From Vampirovibrio chlorellavorus (GTDB lineage: Bacteria > Cyanobacteriota > Vampirovibrionia > Vampirovibrionales > Vampirovibrionaceae): a DNA stretch of 64,000 nt. Of this stretch, positions 61,100 through 64,000 are shown piece after piece. Location: assembly GCA_903866275.1 (NCBI GenBank), contig CAIPMU010000004.1:1-64000 (forward strand), read 5' to 3'. Within the stretch, counting starts at the first letter, position 1; each line of letters opens with the position of its first letter. Below the pieces are notes generated by a model. It was not told the origin of the DNA, did no database searches, and saw nothing but the letters and a program-made list of their open reading frames with translations. A program made the position numbers and the translations under genes.

Positions 61100-63148
61100 C
61101 TAGGGTTGAGGTGGTAGAACGCTGGTTTTATTGCCTTCTGCAATTTCTTTCAGCATTTGAACCACCACATCACCGGCCTGTAGTTTACCGTCGCTGATGC
61201 GATCCAATAGCGCCTGAGCGATGGTTGCATCGACCCCGGAACGCTCCAGCAAGCCTTTGGCCTCCTGCTCGGAAGCACCCGCAGGTCTACCAGATGCCAG
61301 CAGTCGAGTATATTCACGCAGCGCCAGACTCAGAATTTCCTGAGTGACGGAGCTGTAGGTTTTGGCGAGAAACATTTTGCTTTGTCCCAGGGCCAGCATC
61401 AACGGGGGAACCTGATTGTTCACCGGTTCGTTAAACACGGGCCGGTTCTGCTGGAAAAGCCCGTTCAGGTCGCTCAAGAGATTGATGGGGCCACCGGGAG
61501 GAGTCGGAACATCCGGCGGAACGATAGGCCCGCCACCATCCGAGCAACCCGTGGCACAAAAGCCAACATGGGTAAAGTCGTAAACGCCAATATCACCGTG
61601 ATTACCGTCATCTCCGTTAGAGGCATTCCCGAGGGTCTGCGAGAAGCCATGACCCGCGAGGCCACCGAGGCCACCTTCCTGAGACAGTAATCCCACCGGA
61701 CCGGTCACAGGGGCGCTACCGCCAGTAAAGTCGATGTTGCCACCGTCACTGCCATTGCCACCATCAGCGCCAAAGGCCCATGAATGTTGAGCTGCGGTAT
61801 TGGTGGCAATCGCATCGCCGCCATTCCCGCCATTACCACCAATAGAAAAGATAGAACCGTTGTTGTGGAAGACGGTGCCATACTGGAAGTCAATATTGCC
61901 GCCGTCGCCACCGTTACCACCATCCTTACCCACAGCATTTTCCTCGACGTGTGAGGAAGGTGTTGTTGTAACGGACGTCGTACTGTATGTGGTGGGTGCA
62001 TCCGGATTGTGCACAGTGGACGGCTGACCATCGGTGGTGGGCGCATCCGGGTTGGGCAAAGTAGACAGCTCACCATAAGTGGTGGGGGCATCGCCACCCT
62101 GACCACCGTTATTGGCGATTGTGCCATTGTTTTCGATGCCACACTTGGCGGTTAGAGAAATATAGCCACCATCGCCGCCGTTACCACCGTCATCGGTGCC
62201 ACCTTCACCATCTGCGCCGGTCTGGCCGTTTCCGCCGTTGGTCACAATCGCACCGTCATTTCCGAGACGAATCCAGCCGTCGTAATTGTTCACACGCAGA
62301 CTGGCATCCCGAGCGACCAGATTGGCCTGATGATCACTCATAAAACTGGCGCTGCTCAATAGGGCACTATCCACCGCAGTGGAGTCGCCTTTTGCCAGGA
62401 GGGTAATTGTGCCGCCATCACTGCCGTTGCCGCTCGGCGTGGTGGCATTCACCCCGTTGGCCACCAGAATGCCTTCCAGATTGATCAGGCCGCCTTCAAT
62501 GCGAATCAGGGTGGTGTCGTAGTTGCCCACAATTTTACCGCTGGCATCCACAATTGAGCCTGGCTGGAAATCGAATACCCCATGGCTGCTGGCGTTGCCC
62601 AACTCGATAATACCGCCGCTGCCGCCGTGTCCTTGGGCGGTAATAGAACCGGCAGGGCCCAAGGTCATCGCGCCGACGTTAAACTGAATATGGCCGCCAT
62701 TGATCCCGCTGGCGTAAACTTGACCGTTTTGATAAAGATACGCGGCATCTACGGAAATGTGCCCACCGTTCCCAATATAGGCGCCACCACTGGATAGTGC
62801 GTCTGCATCGATCTTTCCATCAATACGAACCACCTGTCCGGGGGCGGAAAAATGCAGCCAGCCACCATTCCCGGTTAGGCTCCCGGTGGGGTCGGCGCTG
62901 TTGCTCACTTCCCGGCCAATCACCGTTGTGCTGGGTCCAATATATAGCCCGGTGCCTGCGGTGTTGGTAAAGGTGGTCTTATCGCCGGGGGTGTTGTAGT
63001 AAGTACCGCCGGCTACATTTTGGCCATTATTGGTGGAGTTCACATCACCGGGGTTGGCCAGGACAAGCCCCGAAGAGGCCAGTAAACTAACACTGATTGC
63101 CAATGAGGCAGGAGCCAACAAGCGTTTTAAAGATTGACGTGTGAGCAT
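61100..63148 (-). CDS. Exported Gly-rich repeat protein, adhesin-like
   Basis: A 682-residue exported protein. Residues 1-32 are a signal peptide (ending VLA). The central 500 residues are built of G/N/D-rich blocks (GGNGGDGGNIDF, GGNGGDGGYISL, GGHISVDA, GGHIQF, GGTITLLA) with the short strands and turns of a right-handed beta-helix, like filamentous haemagglutinin and other surface adhesins. A repeat DAPTT...NP of 15 residues occurs at residues 350-390. The last 140 residues are helical (YSSVTQEILSLALREYTRLL and SGVDATIAQALLDRI). Exact function unknown; no secretion partner is adjacent. Confidence 0.75.
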   Translation of the reverse strand: MLTRQSLKRLLAPASLAISVSLLASSGLVLANPGDVNSTNNGQNVAGGTYYNTPGDKTTFTNTAGTGLYIGPSTTVIGREVSNSADPTGSLTGNGGWLHFSAPGQVVRIDGKIDADALSSGGAYIGNGGHISVDAAYLYQNGQVYASGINGGHIQFNVGAMTLGPAGSITAQGHGGSGGIIELGNASSHGVFDFQPGSIVDASGKIVGNYDTTLIRIEGGLINLEGILVANGVNATTPSGNGSDGGTITLLAKGDSTAVDSALLSSASFMSDHQANLVARDASLRVNNYDGWIRLGNDGAIVTNGGNGQTGADGEGGTDDGGNGGDGGYISLTAKCGIENNGTIANNGGQGGDAPTTYGELSTLPNPDAPTTDGQPSTVHNPDAPTTYSTTSVTTTPSSHVEENAVGKDGGNGGDGGNIDFQYGTVFHNNGSIFSIGGNGGNGGDAIATNTAAQHSWAFGADGGNGSDGGNIDFTGGSAPVTGPVGLLSQEGGLGGLAGHGFSQTLGNASNGDDGNHGDIGVYDFTHVGFCATGCSDGGGPIVPPDVPTPPGGPINLLSDLNGLFQQNRPVFNEPVNNQVPPLMLALGQSKMFLAKTYSSVTQEILSLALREYTRLLASGRPAGASEQEAKGLLERSGVDATIAQALLDRISDGKLQAGDVVVQMLKEIAEGNKTSVLPPQP
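61986..62092. repeat. 45-bp in-frame tandem repeat inside the Gly-rich gene
   Basis: About two and a third copies of a 45-bp unit coding for DAPTTxxxxSTxxNP on the minus strand. The copies differ at several bases. The length keeps frame, so copy number can vary without breaking the protein. Confidence 0.65.
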
Positions 63149-63844
63149 GGGGGTGAAATAACCTCCTAAATGAAAGTAAAAGTAAGCTTCAAACGGTAAA
63201 TAACTTCTAAAAAGCCAATGTGAACAGGATTTGGAGTCGTTGGATCTGACTAGAAAGATGACTCAGCCAAGGAAAATCTCAAGCGGCACTCTAACGTGAT
63301 ATATACTCTTCGCTGTTTGTGAACCTCAACATGTTTGCTGGATACTCTACCCTAAAGGTGCAAAAAAATCTAAAATTGCCTCGTCCACAAACAATCTTTT
63401 TCATGGGGTCAGTCTGCTGGCCCAAAGAAGCGGCATGAGTTGGCGCACGTCGCCCCTGGCATGCCTGTGTTTAAGGGCAACTCCTCCAGGACTCTTCTTT
63501 AAATCTCTCATCGTCAACCCGGCAGATTTCAGAAAAATTACTGTTGAGTGTGGACTCACTCATGCTATTTCTGGTATGACTTTACAAGAATTTGGTTTCA
63601 CAAGCAGAGATCTTGTATTTATTAGTTTATAAGAACAACTAACAGTAGTACAATATCAGTAAGAGGCAAGAAATTTAGAAATCAGGTCTGACTGTCACGC
63701 GACGACCACTAGAACCTTCATATTCAGTTTAAAAGTTCAGACAGCCAGAACCCTATTCCCCAAACCCAGGATTCTCAGGGGCAACAATCTCGGAGTCGCA
63801 CCGCTTTACCGTTTTATCAACGCCATAGGTAGATGATTATTCTT
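63149..63844. other. Gene-free stretch between two exported-protein genes
   Basis: About 700 bases with no convincing coding frame. A 65-codon frame on the plus strand (63435-63632) has no ribosome site and no protein-like composition. The divergent promoters of both flanking exported-protein genes should lie here. Confidence 0.4.
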
Positions 63845-64000
63845 ATGAAACGATTGACACGCTCACCGAATGTTTCGCTGTCGGCCTTGCTTGGGCTTGG
63901 CATTGGTCTGGGTCTTACTATTGGAATCTCCAGCCCGAGCTGGTCCCAGGTGATCCCCACACAGGCCAACCCCGGCTTACTGACGCCGAACCCCAGCAAC
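63845..64000 (+). CDS. Exported protein, 5' part only (runs off the window)
   Basis: An open frame of 52 codons from ATG 63845 to the window end without a stop. The peptide is a clean signal sequence: MKRLTR, a hydrophobic core SLSALLGLGIGLGLTIGI, then SSPSWSQ with a likely cleavage point, and a mature start rich in P, N, T and Q (VIPTQANPGLLTPNPSN). ATG 63833 in the same frame is an alternative start. The identity of the mature protein cannot be told. Confidence 0.7.
   Translation, partial: MKRLTRSPNVSLSALLGLGIGLGLTIGISSPSWSQVIPTQANPGLLTPNPSN

Noticed and set aside
61700-62142. CRISPR-like regularly spaced repeats
   Set aside because: The repeats are imperfect, in frame, and encode Gly/Asn/Asp-rich protein blocks; no spacers of constant length and no cas genes.
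63435-63632. 65-codon plus-strand frame
   Set aside because: No ribosome site, unusual composition, and no terminator or neighbours to support it.

Overview
The window looks like chromosome of a non-photosynthetic relative of cyanobacteria (Vampirovibrio/Melainabacteria type). This is an inference from three things: a TIGR03960-type radical SAM gene directly upstream of an RNase E/G gene, a small secreted protein with NPYGxYGS repeats of a kind common in cyanobacteria, and a cyanobacterial-style tmRNA tag beginning ANN. It encodes LPS-type envelope functions (TolC/NodT-like outer membrane factor, Spy-like periplasmic protein). Gene density is high, base composition is balanced, and genes are mostly short operons on both strands. 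I see no rRNA, CRISPR array, insertion sequence or prophage.

Layout. 1-7.1 kb: ssrA (tmRNA, minus), a multi-pass membrane protein converging on slyD, an unknown gene, an EF-hand protein, a TetR regulator, a Spy/CpxP-like protein and a small CPXCG zinc-type protein. 7.2-15.8 kb: a class I aminotransferase converging on a five-gene ABC-2 efflux operon (TetR regulator, HlyD adaptor, double-ATPase, two permeases) that ends in its own outer-membrane factor. The operon starts at a 28-bp perfect palindrome overlapping a promoter. 15.9-20.6 kb: a methyltransferase, two tRNA-Val genes flanking a small AT-rich segment (cytidine-deaminase-like gene, REP-like repeat, unknown gene), 5-formyl-THF cyclo-ligase and an XRE regulator. 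20.7-26.5 kb: a PilM-PilN fusion plus PilO (type IV pilus inner-membrane platform) and two divergent TPR proteins. 26.8-33.5 kb: radical SAM/DUF2344 protein, RNase E/G, thioredoxin-like ferredoxin, flavin-reductase-like protein and YggU. 33.5-41.5 kb: rph-hisS, several small exported or unknown proteins, and the riboflavin cluster ribE-ribBA-ribH. 41.7-49.5 kb: a membrane-anchored class A beta-lactamase-fold protein, a DUF4383 protein, an AAA+ ATPase, and a Tad-like surface module (VWA TadG-like protein, tiny secreted protein, TadE/G-like protein) with a MerR-like coiled-coil protein. 49.6-54.6 kb: RseP-type site-2 protease, a CBS-DUF1385 membrane protein, a small unknown protein, a transaldolase and an aspartyl protease. 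54.9-64 kb: a large multi-PAS hybrid sensor kinase with a response regulator-kinase partner, a small unknown gene, a Gly-rich exported repeat protein, and the start of another exported protein at the window edge.

The genes best worth following are the Tad-like module with its AAA+ neighbour, the PilMN fusion, the two-gene phosphorelay, the RNase E tail with alternating acidic blocks and GRP-type basic motifs, and the autoregulated efflux operon whose promoter geometry decides the start codon of its regulator.
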